From contig NZ_PIOD01000005.1 of assembly GCF_003369565.1 (NCBI RefSeq), positions 434,001 to 498,000 on the forward strand: 64,000 nt of DNA. Direction: 5' to 3'. Both the position numbers and the translations under genes were made by a program. Numbering within the stretch: position 1 is the first letter of the stretch; the number at the start of each line of letters is the position of its first letter. The DNA is from Oceanobacillus chungangensis. Lineage in GTDB: Bacteria; Bacillota; Bacilli; Bacillales; Amphibacillaceae. This document shows positions 51,935 through 61,699 of this stretch, in pieces. The notes under the pieces were generated by a model. It ran no database searches. It saw only the letters and a list, made by a program, of their open reading frames with translations, and was not told where the DNA came from.

Positions 51935-53023
51935 GTGAATATAAGCATTTTAATATCTTCATTGAATCGTGGTGGAGCCGAAAGAGTTGCTGCTGCATTA
52001 GCTAATGACTTTTACCAACGGGGAGATAACATTACAGTTATTTGTCTTGATAAAGCACCGCCGAGTTACTCATTAAATAAAAATATCCAGTTTTTATCTG
52101 TATTTCCAGGTGAAAACAAAAGAATTATTAGCATGGTAAAGAGGTTGTTCTTATTAAAAAAAAATTTAAGACAAACACAACCTGACGTAGTTCTTTGCTT
52201 TTCTATGAAAAATGTTTTTTATGCCCTCTTAGCTCGTCCGAGAAAATCGAGAGTAATTGGTTCAGAACGATCAAATCCATATTATGCAAATAAAAATATG
52301 TTAATTAAATTGATTGAAAAATTATTTCTTCCATTAGCAAATGGTTATATTTTCTTAACATCAGAGGGAAAGGAGTATTATTCTAGAGCATTACAAAGAA
52401 AAAGTACTGTAATACCTAATGGTTTATTTGCCGAGGATATTCCTAAAAAAACTGTACCTTTTGAAACTAGAAGAATGAATATAATTACTGCTGTTGGTCG
52501 GTTACATCCAGTAAAGGATCATGTAACAATGATAAAAGCCTTTAAATTATTTCAAGAAAAGCATTCAAATTACAAGTTAAAAATATACGGAGATGGAATC
52601 GAATCTAATAAGTTAAAAAAACTTGTACAGGATTTGGGTTTAAGTGAGAGTGTCACATTCGAAGGGATTGTTGATAATGTTGTAGAACATATTGCCGATT
52701 CTGGGATGTTCATTTTAACTAGTAAAAGTGAAAGCTGGGGGAATGCATTAATGGAAGCTTTATCTTGTGGAATCCCAAGTATATCTACTGATTGTGATTT
52801 TGGACCACGTGCGATGATAGAGAATGAAGTTAATGGTTTACTAGTTCCTGTGGGTGATGTAGAAGCTATTGCCAGGGCAATGGATAGGATAGCGGTAAAT
52901 CAAGAATTTGCAAGAAATTTATCCGAAAATGCTTTGTTAATTCGAAAAAGTCACAGTTCAACAAAAATTGCTAATAGATACTATGAATTTATTAAAAAGA
53001 TATCTACTGGTTTAGAAAGGTAA
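51935..53023 (+). CDS. Glycosyltransferase family 4
   Basis: A 362-residue GT-B enzyme opening 'NISILISSLNRGGAERVA' and with 'SKSESWGNALMEALSCGIPS' near residue 275 (E-x7-E). GalNAc-alpha-type transferases of capsule loci look similar. GTG start at 51935 after GGGGTGG. It is followed 5 bp later by the polymerase gene, so it opens the second part of the locus. Confidence 0.88.
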   Translation: MNISILISSLNRGGAERVAAALANDFYQRGDNITVICLDKAPPSYSLNKNIQFLSVFPGENKRIISMVKRLFLLKKNLRQTQPDVVLCFSMKNVFYALLARPRKSRVIGSERSNPYYANKNMLIKLIEKLFLPLANGYIFLTSEGKEYYSRALQRKSTVIPNGLFAEDIPKKTVPFETRRMNIITAVGRLHPVKDHVTMIKAFKLFQEKHSNYKLKIYGDGIESNKLKKLVQDLGLSESVTFEGIVDNVVEHIADSGMFILTSKSESWGNALMEALSCGIPSISTDCDFGPRAMIENEVNGLLVPVGDVEAIARAMDRIAVNQEFARNLSENALLIRKSHSSTKIANRYYEFIKKISTGLER

Positions 53024-53028
53024 CTAAC

Positions 53029-54534
53029 ATGTTAACAAATAATCAAGACTTATACCCTAAAAAAAAGAGAATAAACTACACAATACTTATTTTATTATTA
53101 TCAATAATTAGTTCTAGTCTATGCATTTCTTTAATATTAATATTTGATAATACAAGACCTAGTATTTATAATCTAATTTGGATGTTGCCTCTTACCTTTG
53201 CGTTAATTTGTATAGCTATATTAAATCAGGGTCATGTACTATTCTACCGTATAAGTAGTCTATTAGTGATTTCTGTATATTTTATTAGAATGGTTATTTC
53301 CCCTCTAGTTATGTTTTTGGGGAATTATTCTACATTCGGATCAGGGTATTATCTATATGCATATCTAGATAATGCGATACTTTTAATGTGTTACGAGGCA
53401 ATTGTTGTATTTACCTTTCTTATATATAAAATTTCTAATTTAAAGAATAGTAATAATCCAATAATACAAATTAACAATAAATCGAAGGTTCGACATAAAA
53501 TAAAACTGCCAATTCTTTTTAAATTTATTGTTTTTGGTTTAATATCCTTTATAATCTTATTAATACTTTCTGATCCAACTTTACTGCGTTCAAATTTCCT
53601 GTTTTTAATTGGAACATCAGAAGATTGGCAAATTCAAGAAAATTATGCATCACTAAGTGGTGGTGGCTCTGGTACGCTAGGAATTTTGGTAACACTATTA
53701 AACACAGTGTTTTGGTTAGTTCAAGCACTTTTACCCCCAATAATAATGTTAAAAATAGTACAAATGAAAGTGCCATATTTTTACAAACTATTCCTGTCAC
53801 TCCTTTTGTTAAGTGCTGTAATGCTTATATCAACTGAAACACGAGCACATTCAATTGAGGTTGCTCTAACATTGGTGATTATAATGATTGTTTTATATGG
53901 TAGACGTTTTACAAAATTTATTCCTCTTTTAATGATAACAATAGTATATATTACCATTTCTGGTCTTTTTGCAAAAAGCGGAATGGAATTTAGCTTTGAA
54001 GAATTGAGTAAAACATTAACAGCATACTTTAGTGGACCGCAAAATGTTGCAGTTGCTATTGGAGCAGCTAAAGATTATAGTTCGCTAGGTATTGCTATGA
54101 TACCTGCAGACATTTTTATGAAAATACCGTATTTATCCAGTTTTTTTGAGCCAATGTTTAAGGAAACAACAAATACCATCTTTAATGTAGCATATGCTGC
54201 TATGGAAGGAAGATATATTGGTCAAATCATTCCAAGTGTTGGTCAAGGTTATGCGTATTTTGGTTTTCTTCTAGCACCAATAATCCCTTGTTTAGCTGTA
54301 TGGATTGCAATATCATTTGAAAAAAGAGCAAGAGATACATCAAATATCGTGTTTAAATTCATTTTTTATATGGGGACTATAATGATGGCTAGAGTTACAG
54401 TTTTATCTAATATGCTTTCAGGGGTAAATTATTTATTTAATATAATTTTGACCTTATTAATTGCTTATATATCATTTAAGCTTATTAAGATGGATAAAGG
54501 GACTATACGAAATAAAAAATGGATATTGGAGTAA
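53029..54534 (+). CDS. Oligosaccharide repeat-unit polymerase (Wzy-like)
   Basis: A 501-residue membrane protein with about 12 hydrophobic segments and a large external loop near residues 310-410 ('SGMEFSFEELSKTLTAYFSG', 'GQGYAYFGFLLAPI'). Sequence conservation is low in this family, so the call rests on topology, the short motif in the loop and its place between a glycosyltransferase and the flippase. It would join lipid-linked repeat units outside the membrane. Confidence 0.78.
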   Translation: MLTNNQDLYPKKKRINYTILILLLSIISSSLCISLILIFDNTRPSIYNLIWMLPLTFALICIAILNQGHVLFYRISSLLVISVYFIRMVISPLVMFLGNYSTFGSGYYLYAYLDNAILLMCYEAIVVFTFLIYKISNLKNSNNPIIQINNKSKVRHKIKLPILFKFIVFGLISFIILLILSDPTLLRSNFLFLIGTSEDWQIQENYASLSGGGSGTLGILVTLLNTVFWLVQALLPPIIMLKIVQMKVPYFYKLFLSLLLLSAVMLISTETRAHSIEVALTLVIIMIVLYGRRFTKFIPLLMITIVYITISGLFAKSGMEFSFEELSKTLTAYFSGPQNVAVAIGAAKDYSSLGIAMIPADIFMKIPYLSSFFEPMFKETTNTIFNVAYAAMEGRYIGQIIPSVGQGYAYFGFLLAPIIPCLAVWIAISFEKRARDTSNIVFKFIFYMGTIMMARVTVLSNMLSGVNYLFNIILTLLIAYISFKLIKMDKGTIRNKKWILE

Positions 54535-54540
54535 TATTAA

Positions 54541-56091
54541 ATGAGTAATAGTCGTACTATAAACACATTAAGAAACACTGTTTCCGGTATTATGGGGCAA
54601 TTTTTAATCTATTTAACTACTTTTGTATATCGTACTATTTTTATTTATGTTTTAGGTAAAACATATTTAGGTATTTCAGGTTTATTTACTAACATTTTAA
54701 TGTTACTATCGATTGTAGAATTGGGAATTGGCAGTGCAATAAATTTTAGTCTATATAAACCAATCGCCGAGGGAAATATACAAAAGATTAAAAGCTTAAT
54801 GCATTTCTATAAAAGATTATATCGTATTATTGCTATTGCTGTAGCAGTATTAGGTCTTTCACTTTTGCCTTTTTTGGATTTCTTTATAGTAGGTAGTTTG
54901 GATATTTCAGAACCATTATCACTAATATATATACTATATCTACTCAATTCCTTAGTGTCATATATTAGTGCTCATAAGCAAGCATTGATAATGGCAGATC
55001 AAAAAGGTTATATAATAACAGTATATAGAAATGGTTTTCTTTTAGTCCGAGACGTACTATTAATTATATGGTTGTTAATATTTAATACATTTTTGCCAAC
55101 CTTAATTATACAAGTAGTAACTACACTTTTAATCAATTTGTTTCTATCAAGAAAAGCCAATAAAATGTATCCATATCTTCGAGATAAGAATGTATTAAGT
55201 TTAGACCTAGATACAAAGAAAGATTTGACAATAAAAATAAAATCTATGTTTTTGTATAAAATAGGTGCGACTATTGTACATGGAACAGATAACATTTTAA
55301 TATCAAAATTTATCGGAATCGGTTCGGTTGGGATGTATTCAAACTATTTATTAGTAATAAACTCTGCTAGAACGTTGATACAATATTTAATTACTGCTCT
55401 AACGCCTAGTGTGGGGAATAGTATTGCCTTAAGTGACAGAAAGACGGTATTTAGAATATATAACTCATTGTATTTTATTATATTTTGGATTTACTCTCTT
55501 TTTGCTACTTGCTTTTTTATATTGCTAAATCCTTTTATTACAATATGGATAGGTGAGGAGTACTTATTTTCACAATTAATAGTAGCGGCAATAGTATTGA
55601 ATTTCTATCTATATGGGATTCACCAACATATGTTGATTTATAGAAATGCATTAGGTTTGTATCAGTACGCAAAATCCAAGCCTATATTTGAAGCAATAAT
55701 AAATTTAGTTGCATCTATTTATTTATTAAAACAATTTGGTTTAGTAGGAGTAATACTAGGAACTACAATTAGTTATATTACAACAGGACTTTGGATAGAA
55801 CCATATGTACTTTATAAACACTTTTTAAAAACAGGTAGTAAAGAGTATTGGATCAGATATATCATATATATAAGTATAACGATATTGAATATAACATTAA
55901 TGTATTTTATAGCAGAATTTATTTTCGATGGTACATTACTTATGTTTATAGTACTAGCTATGCTATGTATAATAATTCCTAACATAATAATAGTATTGGT
56001 TTTCCATAACACTCCAGAATTTGTCGATTTTATAAAAAGAATAAAACATTTAGTAAATCAAATGTTAACAAAATTAAAAAGTAGAACATAA
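54541..56091 (+). CDS. Repeat-unit flippase (Wzx-like)
   Basis: A 516-residue polytopic protein with about 12-14 helices, opening 'NTVSGIMGQFLIYLTTFVYRTIFIYVLG' (split), the usual start of the polysaccharide-transport family. 'ATIVHGTDNILISKFIG' and 'VGMYSNYLLV' are family-like. It moves undecaprenyl-linked repeat units across the membrane for polymerisation. It lies 6 bp after the polymerase gene. Confidence 0.87.
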   Translation: MSNSRTINTLRNTVSGIMGQFLIYLTTFVYRTIFIYVLGKTYLGISGLFTNILMLLSIVELGIGSAINFSLYKPIAEGNIQKIKSLMHFYKRLYRIIAIAVAVLGLSLLPFLDFFIVGSLDISEPLSLIYILYLLNSLVSYISAHKQALIMADQKGYIITVYRNGFLLVRDVLLIIWLLIFNTFLPTLIIQVVTTLLINLFLSRKANKMYPYLRDKNVLSLDLDTKKDLTIKIKSMFLYKIGATIVHGTDNILISKFIGIGSVGMYSNYLLVINSARTLIQYLITALTPSVGNSIALSDRKTVFRIYNSLYFIIFWIYSLFATCFFILLNPFITIWIGEEYLFSQLIVAAIVLNFYLYGIHQHMLIYRNALGLYQYAKSKPIFEAIINLVASIYLLKQFGLVGVILGTTISYITTGLWIEPYVLYKHFLKTGSKEYWIRYIIYISITILNITLMYFIAEFIFDGTLLMFIVLAMLCIIIPNIIIVLVFHNTPEFVDFIKRIKHLVNQMLTKLKSRT

Positions 56092-56102
56092 GGGGATAGA
56101 AA

Positions 56103-56681
56103 ATGTTATTTAAAGCTATTAAAATGCTTTGGTATTTTATTGTCGGTAACATATGTGCATTATTTTTATATGAAAGCAAGTATATACAGGGAAGATATTT
56201 TGAAGGAAAGTATTTTGGAATTTATTCAAGAGGGTGGCAATGGGTAGTAAATGACTTTAAAGGACGAGTTTTCTTAGGGATAAATAAAGATATACGATTA
56301 CCAATATCGATTGGTAATCGTATAAATAATTACAAAAATTTAAATTTTGATCCTAATGATTTACAAATATTTCAAGGAACTGGAAAGTACTTTCAAGCCC
56401 AAGATGCTAAGATCACTATTGGTCGAGGTTGTTATGTTGCAAATAATGTTGGATTTATAACTACAAATCATGACATTAAAGATCCAAGTAAACATGTGGA
56501 AGGTAAAGATATAATAATAGGAGAAAATTGTTGGATTGGTATGAATAGTGTAATTCTGCCTGGAGTTGTCCTAGGACCTAATACAACTGTTGGAGCTGGC
56601 TCTATAGTAACTAAGAGTTTTCCGGAAGGGTATTGTGTTATTGTTGGAAATCCAGCCAGAGTAATAAAAAAATTAAGTTAA
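56103..56681 (+). CDS. CatB-type hexapeptide acetyltransferase
   Basis: A 192-residue O-acetyltransferase with an N-terminal hydrophobic segment and a left-handed beta helix: 'ITIGRGCYVANNVGFITTNHD' (catalytic His in 'TNHD'), 'GENCWIGMNSVILPGVVLG' and 'GNPARVIKK' at the end. It is the second acetyltransferase for the polymer, 11 bp after the flippase. Confidence 0.87.
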   Translation: MLFKAIKMLWYFIVGNICALFLYESKYIQGRYFEGKYFGIYSRGWQWVVNDFKGRVFLGINKDIRLPISIGNRINNYKNLNFDPNDLQIFQGTGKYFQAQDAKITIGRGCYVANNVGFITTNHDIKDPSKHVEGKDIIIGENCWIGMNSVILPGVVLGPNTTVGAGSIVTKSFPEGYCVIVGNPARVIKKLS

Positions 56682-56906
56682 CATTGTTATGTCTTGGTTC
56701 TAGTGATAAAAAATTATACACTTTCTTGCAGAATTTATTGAGAGAGAACGAGTTAACTTGTATTACTGTTGTTTAAACTGATATTAATAAACTATCATAT
56801 AAGTATGAAGAAATATATATGTTTATACTTAGTAATCACTGTATATAGTACAATAAATAAGAGGTCGATAAAGATTATGTGACTATACAGAGAGAAGTGT
56901 AACTGA

Positions 56907-57470
56907 ATGAAATTAATAAAGAAATTAACTTGTATTGTAACCCTGTTAATATGTTTTTATTTTCTATTAATTTTAGGTAGAGAATTTTTAATTGTTAATG
57001 AAAAACCAAAGAAAGTGGATGCTATTATTGTATTAAGTGGAGAAATGGGAAGGTTAGAAAAAGCAGCAGAACTTTTTAGAGAAGGCTATGCAGAGTTTTT
57101 AATGCTTTCTAATTCGAGTGTATTAGGCACGACAATACAGGAAGCAACTGACCTTGGAATACCTTACAATAAAATAATTTCTGAAGAAGAAGCAACAAGT
57201 ACATATACGAATGCTCTTTATACAAAAAAAGAAATGGAAAAAAATAATCTAAAATCGGCAATTGTCGTATCGTCAGATTTCCACATGAGAAGATCGAAAT
57301 TAATTTTTGATAGATTATATAAAGGAACAGGTATTGAGCTTACTTATGTAGCCTCGCCCTCGATGGAAAGAACATGGTTAACAGAAGAAAGTGAGAGAAA
57401 TCTTGTTTTTCGAGAATGGACGAAACTGATTGGCTATTGGTTGCATATGTATAAGTTTACTGAAGACTAA
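56907..57470 (+). CDS. YdcF/SanA/ElyC-family (DUF218) protein
   Basis: A 187-residue protein with one N-terminal membrane anchor (about residues 8-25) and a DUF218 domain: 'VDAIIVLSGEMGRLEKAAELF', 'STYTNALYTKK' and 'SAIVVSSDFHMRRSKLIFDRL'. The family is linked to envelope polysaccharide or undecaprenyl metabolism. It is preceded by a 225-bp AT-rich gap with no gene. It probably closes the exopolysaccharide locus. Confidence 0.87.
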   Translation: MKLIKKLTCIVTLLICFYFLLILGREFLIVNEKPKKVDAIIVLSGEMGRLEKAAELFREGYAEFLMLSNSSVLGTTIQEATDLGIPYNKIISEEEATSTYTNALYTKKEMEKNNLKSAIVVSSDFHMRRSKLIFDRLYKGTGIELTYVASPSMERTWLTEESERNLVFREWTKLIGYWLHMYKFTED

Positions 57471-57544
57471 AGAGTGTGCTATCTTGATAATCTCTGCATG
57501 AAATTGAACCCTTTAAGACATAGCTAATTCACTTCCTGTACAAT

Positions 57545-57790
57545 GAATGAGCCAATTGGTGCAAATTTACATATAGGAGATTTTATTGTGGTTAGGTATC
57601 GAGAAATATTAAATTCTCTTTCACAGGAATAAACACAAAGGGGGATAGCACCAATCAGTAGTCATTCCAGGAACACGATTAAGTGTATTTGTCGATATCA
57701 AATTGAGCCAGTTGTGCGGAGTTTTGAGCCACCGTTTGCCGGACTGGAGAGCTAGTGAGTGCGGGATAGAGCCACTTGGTTGTGAAGGGC
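57545..57790. mobile_element. IS21-family end remnant with GAGCC repeats (type C)
   Basis: GAGCCA/GAGCC motifs occur at 57548, 57705, 57726 and 57769, with 21 bp between the second and third. A GTG-started frame at 57589 reads 'VVRYREILNSLSQE' and stops, resembling the first residues of an IS21 IstA transposase ('YREIL'). IS21 ends are known to carry several short transposase-binding repeats, so this is probably the left end of a decayed element and not one of the type A/B arrays. Confidence 0.45.
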
Positions 57791-57798
57791 AAAATAAT

Positions 57799-57845
57799 AA
57801 CCAGCCATTGGATTGGTACATTCCAATGGCTGGTTAATTTCTTTT
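57799..57845 (+). terminator. Strong intrinsic terminator
   Basis: AACCAGCCATTGGA / TCCAATGGCTGGTT is a perfect 14-bp stem with a 9-nt loop, followed by AATTTCTTTTT. It separates the IS remnant from the next. Confidence 0.75.
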
Positions 57846-57859
57846 TAATGATTACCGCC

Positions 57860-58735
57860 ACTAAAATGTACCACCTGTGACATGTTTTTAACCACGGTGA
57901 CAAAGAATGTACCGGTAAACGACAGGATGTTTACGACTTCACTTTCATATCTTTGGATAATTAATGAGCACACTTAATTCTGTGACATTTATAATACAGG
58001 AGGTATTTTTTTATGATTCATTATCGGTAGAATCTGGAGTTAAACTATGAAGGAATCAGTCTCAGAGGAATTGCTTCAAGCAAGTGACAGAGATTATTCG
58101 CCTTGCGGAGAAGAAGAATTAGTATGTCCGTTAGAGGATGAAATGACGAACAAGTGGATTGAGGGGTTCTTTTTCCAGAAAAGTCTATAGAGGCTTCTTG
58201 AAGACAGCCACTGAAATTCGATTATATTCATAAAGAATTGGCAAAACCAAACGTAGCACTTTCGCTTCGCCATAATGAGTACGAGGCAGAATGTCGTACT
58301 ACCAATAAAAAGATTCCATACTCCTATCGTAGCTTTTTACGTCATTACAGTGCGTATGCAAATAAGTACAAAGCAACACTGCGAATAGGTAGGAAACCAG
58401 GAACAATTTTGGAAGTCGATTGGGAAGGTTCGACAGCCTTCATCATTGATAGAGATACTGGCGAGAAGTTAAAGGAGTATATTTTTGTTTCAACACTTCC
58501 CTCTAGTCAATTATTCTACACAGAGGCGACTTTATCAATGGATTTACAAGCATGGATTACTGCTCATAACCATGCATTTGAGTATTTTGGAGGAACTACA
58601 CAGATTATTGTGCCTGACAATCTTAAAGCAACTGTAACAAAACAACAAAACATATACCTCACGTGAATTGGTATTAAACCCTACATATAGGAAAATGGCA
58701 GAGCATTACAATGCAGTAGTTATGCCTGAACAGTG
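57860..58735 (+). mobile_element. Second IS21-family remnant (left end and istA fragment)
   Basis: Bases 57860-57930 (GCCACTAAAATGTACCACC, GTGACA...ACCACGGTGACAAAG, AATGTACC) look like an IS21 left end with repeated GTGACA/ATGTACC motifs. An istA remnant follows. The IstB gene and right end are missing. Confidence 0.5.
58013..58735 (+). pseudogene. istA: IS21 transposase IstA, degenerate
   Basis: ATG 58013 with an ACAGGAGG site encodes 'MIHYR' and stops at codon 6; coding traces resume in shifted frames ('NYEGISLRGIAS', 'VCPLEDEMT', 'FDYIHKELAKPNVALS'). The longest intact piece is 58238-58666: 'HNEYEAECRTTNKKIPYSYR', then the start of the DDE domain ('ILEVDWEGSTAFI', 'PDNLKATVTK'). After a frameshift, 'LNPTYRKMAEHYNAVVMP' ends the homology; the rest of the catalytic domain is absent. 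Non-functional. Confidence 0.8.
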
Positions 58736-58963
58736 CTTCATCATCGATAAATTGAACTAAGAAGTTTGGATGATAATTTCAATGACAAAAAGACCTACAG
58801 TCAAAACTCTTCTTGGAGTTTGAAAAGTAATTTTATCTTTTTAATAAAACGTTTTGACACATTAGAAATTTAAATTCTTAAGTTCCTGCCATATTCTAAA
58901 GATAAGAGTAGTTAATCTACTCTAAATTAAAAATGAGAGTCAAATATTTTATTTACTAAAACC

Positions 58964-59674
58964 CTACTCACACCCAATCCCATCTCCATCCCTATCCAAA
59001 TGACTAGCATATCCCGGATCACCACTCCGAACAGGAGCTGCCCCTGCAGCCCTTGCCGCTGTACAATTTTCATAATATACATTCATGCTTGATGCAGCCT
59101 CGCTACTTGAACTTGATCCAGAGTCTGTGACACCACTAGTAGAACTACTATCACTTGGACGCACAGTATTCGCTTCTGCGCTTGCTAATTTTGCTTCCGT
59201 AGATTCCAAATTTGCTTCTAGACTAGACACTTCGTCTTTGAGATTGGTATTGGTTTCTGTCAAAGCAGCAATATCTACATTCAACGATTCCTTTTCTGTA
59301 TTAAATGCAGTTTTTTCTTCCTCGAGTGATTCTATTTTACCTTCATATTCAGTAACCTTTGTAGTCATTTCTTCTATATCAGACTCAAGATTTGAAACTT
59401 CTTGGATGAGTTCCTGGTTTTCTGATTTTAACGTATCATTATCAGCCGCCAGACTTTCATTTTGTTCTACACTCTCAGCGAGTTGAGCTTCAAAACTTGT
59501 ATCGTATAATATGGTTCCAAGTATGAGCACGACGAGGCCACCTATTAAAGTAAGATAAAAGATTTTCTTTGAAATCCTTCTTTCTTTGTCTTTTTCTTTT
59601 TTAATAAAGTGAAAAGTGAGATAGAAAAGTGAAAAAATAATAGCAATAAAGCCTAGCAATTCGATAAAAATCAT
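58964..59674 (-). CDS. Membrane-anchored coiled-coil protein with excalibur domain
   Basis: A 236-residue protein. Two N-terminal membrane helices (about residues 3-23 and 38-58) are followed by a long coiled coil (about 65-165, Glu/Leu/Ser heptads), a Ser/Thr/Gly-rich linker and a C-terminal excalibur domain ('YYENCTAARAAGAAPVR' and 'DRDGDGIGCE'). The D-x-D-x-D-G-I-x-C-E loop binds calcium and the two Cys probably form a disulfide outside the cell. Excalibur domains occur on surface proteins and nucleases. GGGGGAAATGACAA precedes the ATG. Confidence 0.88.
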   Translation of the reverse strand: MIFIELLGFIAIIFSLFYLTFHFIKKEKDKERRISKKIFYLTLIGGLVVLILGTILYDTSFEAQLAESVEQNESLAADNDTLKSENQELIQEVSNLESDIEEMTTKVTEYEGKIESLEEEKTAFNTEKESLNVDIAALTETNTNLKDEVSSLEANLESTEAKLASAEANTVRPSDSSSTSGVTDSGSSSSSEAASSMNVYYENCTAARAAGAAPVRSGDPGYASHLDRDGDGIGCE

Positions 59675-60341
59675 TTGTCATTTCCCCCTTATTTTAAAAC
59701 ATGGTGGTACATTTCATATTTAACCGTTGATGCTCCTAAAGAAGTATCAATGGTAATTATATTTTTATAGAATACCAATCTCAGCATTAATTAATGTAGG
59801 GCGATTTTTTGATTTATTCAATTATGATAAGTTATTTACAAGAACAGAATTCCTATCTATAAGCGCTAATGTCCGCTGCATTTGTTTATTTAATATATAG
59901 CTAGAGACTCTCATTGGCACTTGGTTAAGATCTTTAAAAGTAATCATCGATTGAATATCAGGATTTGTATCGCTTTGATAGGCTTTTATGTAAAGTACAT
60001 GATGATAGAATATCCAGCAGCAGTCATAGTCAGTAGTAGAATGTGTGGGGAAGGTATAGAGGTATCGGTCTGGATTTATTGGGAGCGGGATTTTTCGTCT
60101 ATATCCAGACTAAGCACTTTCTCATTTGTACGAACCGCCTCTAGACAAGCATTAACTTGTTCTTATAAAATAAAAATCTTCCTTTGAGCGATAGGATATG
60201 ATACCGCTTTCCTATGCAATGATCAAGTCAGCTCCATCAAAGGACAGCCGGAATTTATCACCAAGTTAGCCTTAGCTTATTACCTAAAGGTTTGTATTTC
60301 TTGCCAGCCTATATTGGGATAAAATGATCTTACCTCATTAA
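59675..60341. other. Decayed intergenic region, no intact gene
   Basis: About 670 bases with no frame showing coding character. A possible 88-codon frame at 59921-60187 has no ribosome binding site or recognisable motif. Together with the fragment that follows, it is best read as remains of older genes. Confidence 0.4.
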
Positions 60342-60452
60342 TTGGAATTTTTGTATGAAAATGGTCTTGAAACTTTGAGAGTTACGTTTTTGGCGAATGA
60401 GTCTCAGGAGAAAGAAAAAGTAATCAGCTTAACAGAAGTGAAATTTGTTTAA
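60342..60452 (+). pseudogene. C-terminal fragment of an unidentified gene
   Basis: Thirty-six codons (LEFLYENGLETLRVTFLAN then ESQEKEKVISLTEVKFV) end at a TAA 12 bp before a strong terminator. The composition is protein-like, but nothing upstream continues the frame. It is probably the tail of a deleted gene. The family is not recognised. Confidence 0.3.
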
Positions 60453-60464
60453 GTATGGAATTGG

Positions 60465-60496
60465 GGCTTTGATGGGGAATCAAAGCCTCGTTTTTA
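60465..60496 (+). terminator. Strong intrinsic terminator
   Basis: GGCTTTGAT / ATCAAAGCC, a perfect 9-bp stem with a 5-nt loop, is followed by TCGTTTTTATT. It ends a transcription unit whose gene is no longer intact. Confidence 0.8.
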
Positions 60497-60576
60497 TTAG
60501 TGTTATTGATTGTCTGTATTTCTTGGGAAATACCTAAGGATACAGGGACAACTACCTCTCTCCTTTACTAATAGGA

Positions 60577-60613
60577 AGATATGGACAGAGAACTCATCCC
60601 TCTGTCCATATCT
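60577..60613 (-). terminator. Palindrome downstream of sigma-factor gene (GGACA repeat copy 3)
   Basis: AGATATGGACAGAG / CTCTGTCCATATCT is a perfect 14-bp inverted repeat with a 9-nt loop. It lies 30 bp beyond the stop of the minus-strand sigma-like gene and also resembles the dispersed GGACA...TGTCC elements. The T-tract on the minus strand is weak. Confidence 0.5.
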
Positions 60614-60642
60614 TAAACAAAAGCAACTTATTTTCTCAATTT

Positions 60643-61218
60643 CTAAGGATATTCTTCTTTCACCAATAGCTTCCCAAAGTCGTCTAAACTCCGGAGCCTC
60701 TTCCTAGCCTCCTTGGCCCAGCTCTTAACTGCTTCAATAGAAACTCCCTCTTGTTCAGCAATCTCTCTTAATGTCATGCCTTCAATAATATAAAAACGTA
60801 CCCATTTCCATTGTTTTTCGGTCAGTAATTCTTTTACTTTCTGCCAAAGGTAAAAATCATTCGTGATATGCTCGGCGGGGTTACCCTCAGATGAAGCAGG
60901 GAGACTTGCCTTATGATACACATCGGATTCAAATGCGGCGTCTTCCTCTTTTGGCGCTAACTCTTCCATTTCTAGCCTTCTATTTTCTTTTCGAATAAGA
61001 TCGATCAAGCGGTGGCGAATTGTGAAGTTGAAGTATGTGGAAAGTGGACCTTTATCTGGCTGATAGTTCTCGTAAGCATTCCACATTGCGACGATTCCTT
61101 CCTGATAAAATTCCTGATGGGGATCTCGGATGTTTAATTTGTGAAGGTGGTAATGAATTCTGCGCTCATTCTGCTCAAATATCTCTTCAAATGTAAACTT
61201 GTCTTTTACCATTAGCAT
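60643..61218 (-). CDS. Sigma-70 family RNA polymerase sigma factor-like protein
   Basis: About 190 residues with region 2 ('GIVAMWNAYENYQPDKGPLS', 'TIRHRLIDLIRKENRR') and region 4 helix-turn-helix ('MTLREIAEQEGVSIEAVKSW'), and an acidic linker between them. Regions 1 and 3 are missing, as in small alternative or phage-like sigma factors. The ATG at 61218 or 61212 is likely, after GAGGAGTG; 61230 is upstream of that site. No anti-sigma gene is adjacent. The target regulon is unknown. Confidence 0.8.
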   Translation of the reverse strand: MLMVKDKFTFEEIFEQNERRIHYHLHKLNIRDPHQEFYQEGIVAMWNAYENYQPDKGPLSTYFNFTIRHRLIDLIRKENRRLEMEELAPKEEDAAFESDVYHKASLPASSEGNPAEHITNDFYLWQKVKELLTEKQWKWVRFYIIEGMTLREIAEQEGVSIEAVKSWAKEARKRLRSLDDFGKLLVKEEYP

Positions 61219-61230
61219 GTCACTCCTCAT

Positions 61231-61699
61231 TAGAAAATCTCTTCATTTTTATATTCGAAGCGGATTGTAGAAAGGGGGTGTGAGAAGTTGAAAATAAATT
61301 TAGAATCGACATAAAGTAAGCTAAAACGCAAATCATTCTATATTTAATCTAGGACATTTGTCCTGTTATGTAAAGAGCAATCTTTTGATGCATTTTTACT
61401 AAGTATAAAGAGGATACAGACAGGTGCATCGTCTGCCAATGGGTCATAGAACCTGTCCCTCCGTCCCTTTTAATGCATGCGGCTTCAATAATTATAAAAT
61501 TACTTCTTTTTATTATTTACTTGAATGTCAAAATAATGAACCGATATATGTTAGGTGATATGTGCTAGTTCTTTTGACTTAATTACTCTTTGTGGAAGTG
61601 CTGTTAAATGTCAATGGCGATATTAAACCTTTTATTGAATTACTAGATATATACGTATAAAGATTGATTGAATTAAAGATAAAGGAAGGAGCTTATAAA
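61231..61699. other. Divergent intergenic region with palindromic elements
   Basis: No gene seen. It contains AGGACATTTGTCCT, a perfect palindrome at 61351-61364, and a GGACA-type dispersed repeat (GGGTCATAGAACCTGTCCCT, 61441-61460, continuing CCGTCCC). Promoters for the sigma-like gene and the CheX-like gene should lie here. Confidence 0.5.

Noticed and set aside
57545-57790. A third type (C) of the GAGC arrays
   Set aside because: The 21-bp spacing holds for only part of it and an IstA-like start lies within it, so IS21 terminal repeats are the simpler reading; kept as a mobile element remnant.
59921-60187. 88-codon frame in the gap upstream of the sigma-like gene
   Set aside because: No ribosome binding site, no motif, unlikely composition; probably decayed DNA.
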